Positions 9,220-17,114 of a stretch of 64,000 bases of DNA are shown here, piece after piece. Numbering within the stretch: position 1 is the first letter of the stretch; each line of letters starts with the position of its first letter. The stretch spans positions 2,294,001 through 2,358,000 of the forward strand of contig NZ_CP023396.1 in the NCBI RefSeq assembly GCF_008808095.1, given 5' to 3'. The notes under the pieces are model-generated. The model had not been told where the DNA came from. It saw only the letters and a list, made by a program, of their open reading frames with translations, and ran no database searches. Origin of the DNA: Pseudoalteromonas ruthenica. GTDB taxonomy: Bacteria; Pseudomonadota; Gammaproteobacteria; Enterobacterales; Alteromonadaceae. The position numbers were made by a program, and so were the translations under genes.

Positions 9220-9604
9220 TGCACAGCTCCAAGCTCGTTAATGCTTGCTGCAAAAATTGCAAACGCTCACTTTCGATACACCCAGTAATTTCGCCACTGG
9301 GGCTGATAGTGAACTCTTCTTTGCGCTGCACCTGAGTATTTAACTCCAGTGTTCGGACTGTCTCGGAATTTTGCGCTAGCATCACGGTGTTGTTGTCAAA
9401 AGTGAGTGTTTGCGCTTGGTTTGTCCAAAAAGCGTAATCAACCGCCGCTCGCGCTAGGCTGAGAGTGGTTTTTTCATCGCTTTTTTGTCTAATTTTATCA
9501 AGCTGGTCAATTCCTAACGGCACAACAAACGACAGCGCTAAGCCAAGCAACGAAAAAACAATAAGCAGCTCTATTAAGGTAAATCCCAGATTAGAGCGTG
9601 ACAT
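9206..9604 (-). CDS. gspH: Minor pseudopilin GspH
   Basis: Starts MSRSNLG followed by FTLIELLIVFSLLGLAL, a class III prepilin signal. The ATG at 9604 is preferred; a GTG at 9613 would add three residues. The start lies inside the end of gspF (14-base overlap). About 132 residues, slightly short for GspH. It connects the tip complex to the GspG shaft. Confidence 0.88.
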   Translation of the reverse strand: MSRSNLGFTLIELLIVFSLLGLALSFVVPLGIDQLDKIRQKSDEKTTLSLARAAVDYAFWTNQAQTLTFDNNTVMLAQNSETVRTLELNTQVQRKEEFTISPSGEITGCIESERLQFLQQALTSLELCSEQY

Positions 9605-10802
9605 CTTGAACACTCAAAATACTCAGCATCATAATAATTACAACGCCCCCGACTAAGACCCCCATGACTAAAATCAACATCGGCTCTAGAATCTTTAGCA
9701 AGCTATTGAGCTTTAAATTAAATTGCTCAATCTTTCGTGTTCTGACCTCATCAAAGGCACCGGCTAAGTCGCCCGTTTCTTCGCCAATCTCCAAATAGCC
9801 AATATCCATACTCTCGAGAACGTTAGCCTCTTCTATGGCATTAGAGAAACGCTCTCCGCCTTGGATGACTTTAGAGGCCATCTGCACTCGAGCTCGGTGA
9901 GATAAGCTACTTAACGTGTTCGAAGCCAGTTTCATTGCGCTGGTTAAGTTCAACCCACTACGTAAAGACACATACATTGCCGAAGTGAAGCGCGACTGCT
10001 CAGCCAAAGTGTGCAACCCTTTGATAAGCGGCGCTTTAAGCCATACTTTTAACAACCTAGAGCGGAACGCTTTGGCGAATGCCTGGCTTGAGGTAAACAG
10101 CATAGCGACAAGTGCTGCAATGACAGCAAGACTAATAAGTCCATATGAGGAATTAATCCAATTGCTGGCAACTAACAAGGCCTCGGTATACACAGGAAGC
10201 TCTTTACTGCCGTCAAGCATTGACGAAAGCTGCGGGACGACGACTTTCAAAATAAACGCCAAAGATGCAATACACACAAACACAATAACCATCGGATATG
10301 ACATGGCTTGTTTTATTTGATTTTGCATTTGGTTTTTAAATTTCAGCTGTTCACTCAGGCCTTTCATGACCTCACCAATTGTGCCGGTGGCTTCACCTAA
10401 CTCAACCAGTTTAATGTACAGCTCATCAAAGTGCTTAGGGTGCTTCTTTAGCGCACTCGAAAGGGCTGCACCGCCACGCACGGAAATTTGTAATGATTGT
10501 AAAAGCTCTTCAACTTGTTCATTGTCGGCGGATTTCATCAACAAGCCCAAGGCTTTATCTAGATTGACGCCGTTCCCCAGTAGCGAGGCTAAGTTTGTAG
10601 TTAACGTCTCAATGTCGGTGGATTTCACCTTGGGCGCGAACAAGCTGCTACTGGACTTTTTGCGTAAAGGCTTAATATCGGTAGGTGAGAAACCAATATC
10701 CGTGAGGGATTTATAAGCAAGCGCTTCTGACTCAGCCTGAATAATTTTCTGGTGTTTGTGCCCCTGCTTATCTAGATAAGTCGCCTTGAACTTTGTCGCC
10801 AT
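9591..10802 (-). CDS. gspF: Type II secretion platform protein GspF
   Basis: 403 residues. Two repeated cytoplasmic GspF domains (about 65-185 and 270-390) and three membrane segments (around 170-190, 220-240 and 370-395) match the polytopic inner-membrane platform that works with the GspE ATPase to add pseudopilins. Conserved elements such as GELTG-like SIGEVMKGLSEQ and the C-terminal EPMLILVMGVLVG are present. It shares one base with the gspE stop, typical of tight operon coupling. Confidence 0.95.
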   Translation of the reverse strand: MATKFKATYLDKQGHKHQKIIQAESEALAYKSLTDIGFSPTDIKPLRKKSSSSLFAPKVKSTDIETLTTNLASLLGNGVNLDKALGLLMKSADNEQVEELLQSLQISVRGGAALSSALKKHPKHFDELYIKLVELGEATGTIGEVMKGLSEQLKFKNQMQNQIKQAMSYPMVIVFVCIASLAFILKVVVPQLSSMLDGSKELPVYTEALLVASNWINSSYGLISLAVIAALVAMLFTSSQAFAKAFRSRLLKVWLKAPLIKGLHTLAEQSRFTSAMYVSLRSGLNLTSAMKLASNTLSSLSHRARVQMASKVIQGGERFSNAIEEANVLESMDIGYLEIGEETGDLAGAFDEVRTRKIEQFNLKLNSLLKILEPMLILVMGVLVGGVVIIMMLSILSVQDVTL

Positions 10803-12466
10803 TAGCCCGCAACCCTCATGACTTCTTCAATGGTGGTTTGCCCTTGCAGTACTTTTAATAGGCCATCTTGCTTAAGGCTACGATAGCCTTGCTTACGCAT
10901 GAATTGCTCAGCACTGAGAGCGAAATTACTGTCTTTCGGCAATGACTTAATATGATCGACATTCGGCAGATACTCTAATATCGCTAAACGCCCTTGATAT
11001 CCCGTTCCTTTACAGTGTTCGCAACCAACAGCACGGTTTATGGTTATATCTTCGATACCACATTGCTGCGCTAGTTTATCAAGCTCTAACTTTGCAATAT
11101 GCTCTGTGGCATGAGGGTCAGGCTCTTTACAGTGCTCGCATAATTTACGAGTTAGTCGCTGCGCTAAAATGGCAACCACCGCCGAATTTAGCAAGAACTC
11201 ATCAACACCTAAATCTATCAGTCGGACATATGCACTGGGTGCATCGTTGGTGTGCACGGTACTGAATACAAGGTGGCCGGTTAGCGCTGACTGCATGGCG
11301 ATACGCGCCGTTTCACTGTCTCGAATTTCACCGACCATGATCACATCAGGGTCTTGACGAACAATACTACGAATACCCGCAGCGAAGTCGAACCCAATAT
11401 CAGGTTTTACTTGAATTTGGTTAATCCCTTCGATTTCATACTCAACAGGATCCTCGAGAGTAATTATTTTCTCATGAATGTCGTTCAGTGAATCAAGGAA
11501 TGAATACAGCGTCGTCGTCTTACCTGAACCGGTAGGCCCGGTCATGAGGATCACCCCTGAGGTGCGATCTAAGTCTTGTTGTATGTGCTCAACTAAGTCA
11601 TGGTGAAAACCAAGATCATTTAAATCCAGTTTCAACGAACCTTTAACAAGGAAACGCATTACCACACTTTCACCGTTATTAAGCGGCAAGCAAGACACAC
11701 GAATATCAATGTTCTTGTGTTTTAGCGCAATTTTACCGTCTTGTGGACGGCGCTTTTCAGCAATATCCATGTCAGCGAGTATTTTTAAGCGCGATACAAC
11801 CGCCAAAACAAGGGAGGCTGGGATAGTATCAAGCTTGTGTAACAAGCCATCTACCCGGACTCTGACAATTCCGCCTTCTTTAGTTGGTTCTACGTGCATA
11901 TCCGAGGCCCCCATATCAAGAGCCCGAGATATGAGTGAATTAACCAAGTTCACAACCGGGGTTTCTGATGCAAGCGCTCTGATTTTTTCTAGCTCTTCAC
12001 TTGCTTCTTTAGCTTCGTTTTCGAGCCCTTCAACAATAGACACAACCCTTTGTAACAGAGTTTTGTCGGTCACTATGAGCGTGTACTGCACATCGGCTAA
12101 GCGCAAAAAGTTTTTCGCGGCATTGCACAGTGGTCGGTTAGTGACAATGTGAAGATTGTCGTCTTCCCTACTTAATGGGTACCAGTTTTTACCTTTAAGA
12201 AACGTCCATTCTATCTCTGAGTTATGTAATGCATCTTGCACTTTAAACTCATCTATAAAATCTATCGCATTCCCGTAATCAATAAGCTGAAGGTTAAAAT
12301 GCTCAGCAATTGCGGCAATGACCTCCTCCTCACTCAAACCGGAAAAGCCAACTAATACCTCTTCAGCATTAGTTAGCTTATTGAATCCACTAGGGTATTC
12401 TGATTGGAAAGCAGGGTTTTGTGATACCGAGCTTACGATACTGCTTAAATCGCGCATAAACGTCAC
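10802..12466 (-). CDS. gspE: Type II secretion ATPase GspE
   Basis: 554 residues. An N-terminal GspL-binding domain (about 1-150) is followed by the ATPase core with Walker A GPTGSGKTT (310-318), the Asp box, Walker B in the segment IMVGEIRDSETA and the His box TVHTNDA. A four-cysteine zinc motif (CEHC ... CEHC) characteristic of GspE lies near 445-490. It powers pseudopilus assembly. The frame opens with GTG at 12466 directly after the gspG stop; the ATG at 12457 is an equally good start. Confidence 0.96.
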   Translation of the reverse strand: MTFMRDLSSIVSSVSQNPAFQSEYPSGFNKLTNAEEVLVGFSGLSEEEVIAAIAEHFNLQLIDYGNAIDFIDEFKVQDALHNSEIEWTFLKGKNWYPLSREDDNLHIVTNRPLCNAAKNFLRLADVQYTLIVTDKTLLQRVVSIVEGLENEAKEASEELEKIRALASETPVVNLVNSLISRALDMGASDMHVEPTKEGGIVRVRVDGLLHKLDTIPASLVLAVVSRLKILADMDIAEKRRPQDGKIALKHKNIDIRVSCLPLNNGESVVMRFLVKGSLKLDLNDLGFHHDLVEHIQQDLDRTSGVILMTGPTGSGKTTTLYSFLDSLNDIHEKIITLEDPVEYEIEGINQIQVKPDIGFDFAAGIRSIVRQDPDVIMVGEIRDSETARIAMQSALTGHLVFSTVHTNDAPSAYVRLIDLGVDEFLLNSAVVAILAQRLTRKLCEHCKEPDPHATEHIAKLELDKLAQQCGIEDITINRAVGCEHCKGTGYQGRLAILEYLPNVDHIKSLPKDSNFALSAEQFMRKQGYRSLKQDGLLKVLQGQTTIEEVMRVAG

Positions 12467-12874
12467 TTAGTAAATTATATCAGCGTCAATATCAGTGCCG
12501 CCTTCTTTACCATCACGGCCTAAAGAAGAAAGTTCGAACCCTTCACTGGTACGCTTATATTCATAAGGGTTATCCCAAGGGTCCATAGGCACATCTTTAG
12601 GCAAATAAGGACCATCCCAGCGTTTATCATCACTCACTCTTAGACCTTGCAGGCTTTCTGGGTACTGCCCCACATCGAGGCGATATGTATCTAACGCGGT
12701 GGCTAACAAATCCATTTGCGCTTCGGCAGTATTTACTTTTGAGGAATCTAATTTGCCAAACATAGCCGGGCCGACTAGTGATGCCAAAAGACCAATAATA
12801 ACCATCACTATCAATAGCTCAACCAAAGAAAAGCCTTGCTGACGTTTGCTAACGCTGTTTTTAAATTTATTCAT
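12467..12874 (-). CDS. gspG: Major pseudopilin GspG
   Basis: 135 residues with leader ending QQG, then FSLVELLIVMVIIGLLASLV, the class III signal plus hydrophobic helix. The C-terminal half carries the GspG-specific stretch WDGPYLPKDVPMDPWDNPY and the calcium-site region near GREGKEGGTD-type residues (LGRDGKEGGTDIDADI). It forms the pseudopilus shaft. It is the first secretion gene of the cluster, 17 bases after a sugar formyltransferase gene, so it may be cotranscribed with glycan genes. Confidence 0.96.
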   Translation of the reverse strand: MNKFKNSVSKRQQGFSLVELLIVMVIIGLLASLVGPAMFGKLDSSKVNTAEAQMDLLATALDTYRLDVGQYPESLQGLRVSDDKRWDGPYLPKDVPMDPWDNPYEYKRTSEGFELSSLGRDGKEGGTDIDADIIY

Positions 12875-12891
12875 GTTAATTCACCACACTA

Positions 12892-13554
12892 TTATTGTGC
12901 TTCGTTAGGTACCAGTTTAAATGTATGACCATGCAACTTGATATAAGGCTGATATTGACGAAAACTCACCGCCCTAACCCGTCGTTGGACTTCATCCGCA
13001 TCCATTTGCGGAGTGATGATAAATAACTCTTCAAACTCTTTTCGGGTATACGGCTTTCGTGCCCATTGCTTGTTTGCAACCGCAAATTTGCCGTCTTTTA
13101 CAAAGGTATCTATCACTTCTTGGAAAAGAGCTAGCTGCGCATCATATGCTCTCTTCAATATACTTTCAACATTGTCTGATGCATCTAAGTCGAACTCTTT
13201 GGTGGCGATAATTTCACCTGTATCAACTGCGGCTTTCATGTGATGACAGGTTACGCCGAAGGTTTTCTCGTTGTTATACAGAGCAAAATTATTACAACCA
13301 ATACCTGGGTATTCTGGCGGTGCCGGGTGAAAATTGATGGCGGCTATGTTGGCCCTATCAAGCAAAGCTTGTGGCACTATCCAGCGTGAAAGGTAGGAAA
13401 TAATAATATCTCCCCGCCATTGGGCTGCGCTGTGAGGTAATTTATCACCCCACTCGCCAAAATGATGTTCAACATCAAAGCCTTTATCATGTAGGTAACT
13501 CAGTGCCGAGCTACTTGCGTCGTCGCCTTTTTTGGCAAGGAATAGTACTTTCAT
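12892..13554 (-). CDS. Formyltransferase-fold protein, probable sugar N-formyltransferase
   Basis: 220 residues of the formyltransferase family that uses N10-formyl-tetrahydrofolate. The catalytic Asn-x-His is visible at 74-76 in the segment INFHPAPPEYPG, and the partner Asp at 111 in VDTGEI. It is too short for methionyl-tRNA formyltransferase and lies among nucleotide-sugar genes, so N-formylation of a 4-amino sugar made by the nearby DegT aminotransferase is the likely role. The sugar itself is inferred. It is followed after 17 bases by gspG. Confidence 0.75.
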   Translation of the reverse strand: MKVLFLAKKGDDASSSALSYLHDKGFDVEHHFGEWGDKLPHSAAQWRGDIIISYLSRWIVPQALLDRANIAAINFHPAPPEYPGIGCNNFALYNNEKTFGVTCHHMKAAVDTGEIIATKEFDLDASDNVESILKRAYDAQLALFQEVIDTFVKDGKFAVANKQWARKPYTRKEFEELFIITPQMDADEVQRRVRAVSFRQYQPYIKLHGHTFKLVPNEAQ

Positions 13555-13560
13555 AAACTG

Positions 13561-13896
13561 CTAGCTCGAGAAAAAGTATGTTTTTGCATCTGCAGGTAAG
13601 GGGTGTATCGAGTTAAAAACAAAGGGCTGCTCTAAAGTAGGTTTTAGGCTCTGTTGTAACTCACGCCACTGCTGTGACCAAATATTGATATGTAAACTAA
13701 GACGCAACGCAGCCTGTTGCGCGGGCTCATCCAGCTGGTGCCCAAGCTCCATAATAAGCGTATTGAGTTGCTGGTTATAAGAATACAGCGCATAAGCGAA
13801 AGCATAGGCCTTGTTATGCTGCAAATATTCGCGATATGCATGGTCGCAGCCATGTAGTAAAAAACGAATTCGTTGTTGAACCTGTTCTGCGTCCAT
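13561..13896 (-). CDS. Hypothetical 111-residue protein
   Basis: Not recognised. A mainly helical, soluble protein rich in Gln, Leu and His, without signal peptide or membrane segment. The start codon overlaps the stop of the PglC-like gene (TAATG) and the stop lies six bases before the formyltransferase start, so it is a genuine member of that operon by context. It may be an accessory protein of the sugar-modification step; nothing in the sequence proves this. Confidence 0.55.
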   Translation of the reverse strand: MDAEQVQQRIRFLLHGCDHAYREYLQHNKAYAFAYALYSYNQQLNTLIMELGHQLDEPAQQAALRLSLHINIWSQQWRELQQSLKPTLEQPFVFNSIHPLPADAKTYFFSS

Positions 13897-14489
13897 TACT
13901 TATCATTACCCTCAAAAAACTTAGTTGTTGCTTGCCCTTCAGCCACAACACCCTCACTTTTAATGACCTTGCCTAAGGTTTGGTACATAATTTTGATATC
14001 CAATGCTAGGCTTTGGTTTTCAACGTACCACACATCATGTTCGAACTTATCCTGCCAAGACATATCATTTCGACCGTTTATTTGCGCCCACCCTGTTAGT
14101 CCAGGACGCACATTATGGCGCTTACTTTGCCTCTCGTTGTACAAGGGCAGGTATTGCATCAACAAAGGCCGTGGGCCAACAAAGCTCATATCTCCTTTTA
14201 AGATATTAAAAAGCTCAGGAAGTTCATCCAATGATGTGGCTCTTAGTTTTGCGCCAAATGGAGTCAACCGCTGCTCATCACTGAGTAACTCCCCATGCTC
14301 ATCTTTACCGTCAGTCATGGAGCGAAACTTGAACATCTTGAATGGTTTGCCATGCAACCCTGGACGAACCTGAGAAAAAATAACTGGTCGACCAAGTTTC
14401 AACGCCACTAAAGCCGCCGTAATGAATAATATCGGCGCTAGCAGCAATATAAGCAGTGCGGAAAAAACGATATCAAAAACTCTTTTCAC
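13896..14489 (-). CDS. PglC-like initiating phosphoglycosyltransferase
   Basis: 197 residues, the compact monotopic 'bacterial sugar transferase' form. An N-terminal reentrant helix (about 8-30) precedes conserved KFRSMTDG, the catalytic Asp-Glu pair in SLDELPELFNILKGDMSFVGP, and VRPGLTGWAQINGR. It transfers a sugar-1-phosphate from a UDP-sugar to undecaprenyl phosphate and so starts a glycan repeat unit. PglC itself uses UDP-diNAc-bacillosamine; a 4-formamido analogue is plausible here because a formyltransferase gene lies next to it. One base overlaps the next gene. Confidence 0.85.
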   Translation of the reverse strand: MKRVFDIVFSALLILLLAPILFITAALVALKLGRPVIFSQVRPGLHGKPFKMFKFRSMTDGKDEHGELLSDEQRLTPFGAKLRATSLDELPELFNILKGDMSFVGPRPLLMQYLPLYNERQSKRHNVRPGLTGWAQINGRNDMSWQDKFEHDVWYVENQSLALDIKIMYQTLGKVIKSEGVVAEGQATTKFFEGNDK

Positions 14490-14492
14490 TCT

Positions 14493-15668
14493 TTACCCCA
14501 TAGCCTCGGTTAACACCGACTTTAAAGCCGCCACTGTGGTTTCAATTTCCTGTGATGTGAGCGTGGGATGCACCAATAGCATTAAGCTTCGCTCTCCAAG
14601 TGCTTTCGTATTAGGTAATCGATGTGCCGGGGCGAGACCTGCATCGTCAAAGCACTTCTCCAAATATATCTCTGAACAACTGCCTTGATAACAAGGGACA
14701 CCACGGGCATTTATTTCAGCAACGATACGGTCACGATGCCAATGCTGTGAGAGGCGCTCAGGTTTGATATAAAGATACAGTTTGTACTGAGCGTGAATTA
14801 TATTCGCTGGATAGACTGGTACTTCAATTGTTTCTATACCTTGCAGAGCCTCACGGATCGTATCTGCATTGTCGTTGCGCTGCGCTGTCCATTGCGACAT
14901 TTTCTTTAATTGGATGCGACCAATCGCAGCCTGCATTTCGGTCATACGATAATTGGTACCAAAGCTTTCATGGAGCCACCTGAATCCGGGTGGATGCTGA
15001 CGATGATAGACCGCGTCGTAACTTTTCCCACGATCTTTAAAAGACCACATTCGGCTCCACAGCTGTTGCTCATTGGTAGTGACCATGCCCCCTTCACCGC
15101 CCGTGGTCATAATCTTATCTTGACAAAAAGACCAGCAACCAACGTCACCAATAGACCCGACCGAGCGGCCATTATATTTGGCACCATGTGCTTGCGCGCA
15201 GTCTTCTATTACAAAAAGCTTGTGTTGCGCTGCGATGGCCATAATCCGATCCATATCACAAGGCCACCCAGCAAGATGTACACAAATAATCGCTCTAGTT
15301 CGCTCAGTTATGAGCGAAGCGACAGAGTCGGGGTCAATATTACCGGAATCACTGAGTACATCAGCAAATATAGGGACACCACCGGCAGTAATGACTGATG
15401 TTGCAGTTGCAAGGAAGGTACGAGAGGGAACGATTACCTCGTCACCAGCTTGGATATCGATTCCGTGCAATGCCAATTCAAGCGCGTTGGTACCATTACT
15501 CACAGCGATGGCGAATTGACTGTCAGCGAAGTCCGCAAACTCCCTTTCAAATGAGCGACACTGATCTCCTGTCCAGTAATTCACTTTGTTACTCAACAGG
15601 ACTTGTTTTGCCTTTTCAGCTTCCTCTTCTGAGTAAGAGGGCCAAGGACTAAAAGCAGTATTTAACAT
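14493..15668 (-). CDS. DegT/DnrJ/EryC1 family PLP-dependent sugar aminotransferase
   Basis: 391 residues, the usual length. The PLP-binding Lys lies in SFCQDKIMTTGGEGG; upstream are the NGTNALELAL substrate region and IEDCAQAHG with the Asp that contacts the pyridine nitrogen. Such enzymes transaminate keto sugars, here presumably the 4-keto-6-deoxy product of a WbpM/PglF-type dehydratase. Three bases separate it from the PglC-like gene. The 219-base region on its other side is shared with the divergent flippase gene. The exact sugar is inferred from context only. Confidence 0.85.
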   Translation of the reverse strand: MLNTAFSPWPSYSEEEAEKAKQVLLSNKVNYWTGDQCRSFEREFADFADSQFAIAVSNGTNALELALHGIDIQAGDEVIVPSRTFLATATSVITAGGVPIFADVLSDSGNIDPDSVASLITERTRAIICVHLAGWPCDMDRIMAIAAQHKLFVIEDCAQAHGAKYNGRSVGSIGDVGCWSFCQDKIMTTGGEGGMVTTNEQQLWSRMWSFKDRGKSYDAVYHRQHPPGFRWLHESFGTNYRMTEMQAAIGRIQLKKMSQWTAQRNDNADTIREALQGIETIEVPVYPANIIHAQYKLYLYIKPERLSQHWHRDRIVAEINARGVPCYQGSCSEIYLEKCFDDAGLAPAHRLPNTKALGERSLMLLVHPTLTSQEIETTVAALKSVLTEAMG

Positions 15669-15887
15669 GTGCGGTTCTGTCTGTGGGAAGTCCCTATAGT
15701 TTACATCAAGCCCACACGCTTTTTAACCTAAAACTCGGTGTTAACTTCTAGCTTTGCTATGACTTCGCAGTTTTTTTAATACCACATTCAGCCCACCTTT
15801 GAGATTGCCGACATTAAAGCAACCAAGTAAACTACAGAGGCTCAAAAAAACTCCACTTTAAGATCGCGAAACAAGCAAAGGCTCTCA

Positions 15888-17114
15888 ATGCTTTCACCTT
15901 TTATTAAACGAGTTCTAACGCTGCTATCAGGCAGTGTTTTAGCTCAGGTTATAACACTAGCACTCACTCCACTTTTGGCTCGCCTTTATTCTAAAGAAGC
16001 CTTTGGAGAATTAGGCATACTTATGAGCAGCAGCGCAGTTTTAGCGATTCTCTTCACAGGTAAGCTGGAGCTGTCCTTTTTCAATTTACGCTCTCAAGTC
16101 CAAAGACAGAGAATGAAGCTGGGAGTGGTGTTTATTGCTTTATTGATGGGCTTGCTGTTTTTGCCAATTTTTTTCATATTTAAAAGTGATATTGCCAATA
16201 CCCTAAATATAAGTGTTGTTGCGGCGTTATTGATTCCTGTAGCGGCGCTGTTTCTAGCTTATTTTAACTTATTCACTAACTTTGCCATTTCAGTACAAGA
16301 TTTTAGCTCGGCATCACGCGCAAAAGTTGCTCGAGCAATTACCCAAGGTGCGGCCCAATCTGCTGCCTTTTTTTTGCCTCTTGGGCTAATAATCGGTGAA
16401 GTGTTTGGGCGCATTTACGCGTGTGGATACCTCCTATATAAAACCAAGATAGAAAATATTGCATTTAGTAAACGCAAGGTTTTGGCGACCTTACGCAAGG
16501 GCAAACCTTTTGTTAAATACACAACCCCAGCGAGCCTTTTAAATACCTTTAGTATGCAAATGCCCACTATCTTTATTGGTATTAACTATGACGCAGCTAG
16601 TGCAGGGCTCTTCCTCATGACACAGCGAATTCTGGCTGCGCCAACAGCTCTCATAGGGCAAGCACTATCCCAAGTGTATAATAGCGAATTTGCACACAGC
16701 GATTTGAACACCGCAAAATGGCGACTATTTAGAGCAACTTTGGTCAAATCCTCGGCTTTATCTCTACTCTTTTTCTCGACCCTAGCTATAACAGCTCCAT
16801 ATTTAGTCACTACATTCCTCGGCGATAAGTGGCTTAGTGTCGCTGATTTTATCCTGTTGCTGACACCCATGTTTTTTTGCCAACTTTCTATTGGTGTTAT
16901 TTCCAACACCCTTAATATGCTTGAAAAGAACAAAGTAATGATGTTTTGGGATGCATTTAGGGGCTCAGGTATCATTCTTTTCGCCATTGCCACCACGACC
17001 CAGCACTTCACTATCAGTACGTTTTTGCTAGGATACAGTGCAATAATGGTATTTAACTATTTAGTATTGCTTGCTCTCACCCTAACGCCCATGAAGGCCT
17101 TAAAGGATTTATAA
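15888..17114 (+). CDS. wzx: Wzx-like polysaccharide repeat-unit flippase
   Basis: 408 residues, almost entirely hydrophobic, with about twelve membrane helices, of the MOP/PST flippase superfamily. Wzx proteins move undecaprenyl-linked repeat units across the inner membrane for Wzy polymerisation. The N-terminal region with SGSVLAQVITLALTPLLARLY is typical. It is one of the few genes of the locus on the plus strand, and its last base is shared with the start of a lipoprotein gene (TAATG), so the two are translationally coupled. Confidence 0.85.
   Translation: MLSPFIKRVLTLLSGSVLAQVITLALTPLLARLYSKEAFGELGILMSSSAVLAILFTGKLELSFFNLRSQVQRQRMKLGVVFIALLMGLLFLPIFFIFKSDIANTLNISVVAALLIPVAALFLAYFNLFTNFAISVQDFSSASRAKVARAITQGAAQSAAFFLPLGLIIGEVFGRIYACGYLLYKTKIENIAFSKRKVLATLRKGKPFVKYTTPASLLNTFSMQMPTIFIGINYDAASAGLFLMTQRILAAPTALIGQALSQVYNSEFAHSDLNTAKWRLFRATLVKSSALSLLFFSTLAITAPYLVTTFLGDKWLSVADFILLLTPMFFCQLSIGVISNTLNMLEKNKVMMFWDAFRGSGIILFAIATTTQHFTISTFLLGYSAIMVFNYLVLLALTLTPMKALKDL

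Noticed and set aside
3090..12874. MSHA or type IV pilus biogenesis locus
   Set aside because: Presence of GspG, H, I, J, K pseudopilins with the GspK lacking Glu+5 and GspE with tetracysteine motif indicates type II secretion; no pilT, mshA or mshN-type gene.
13644..13853. 69-codon frame inside the hypothetical 111-residue gene
   Set aside because: Overlapping shadow; the outer frame has start and stop coupled to both neighbours.
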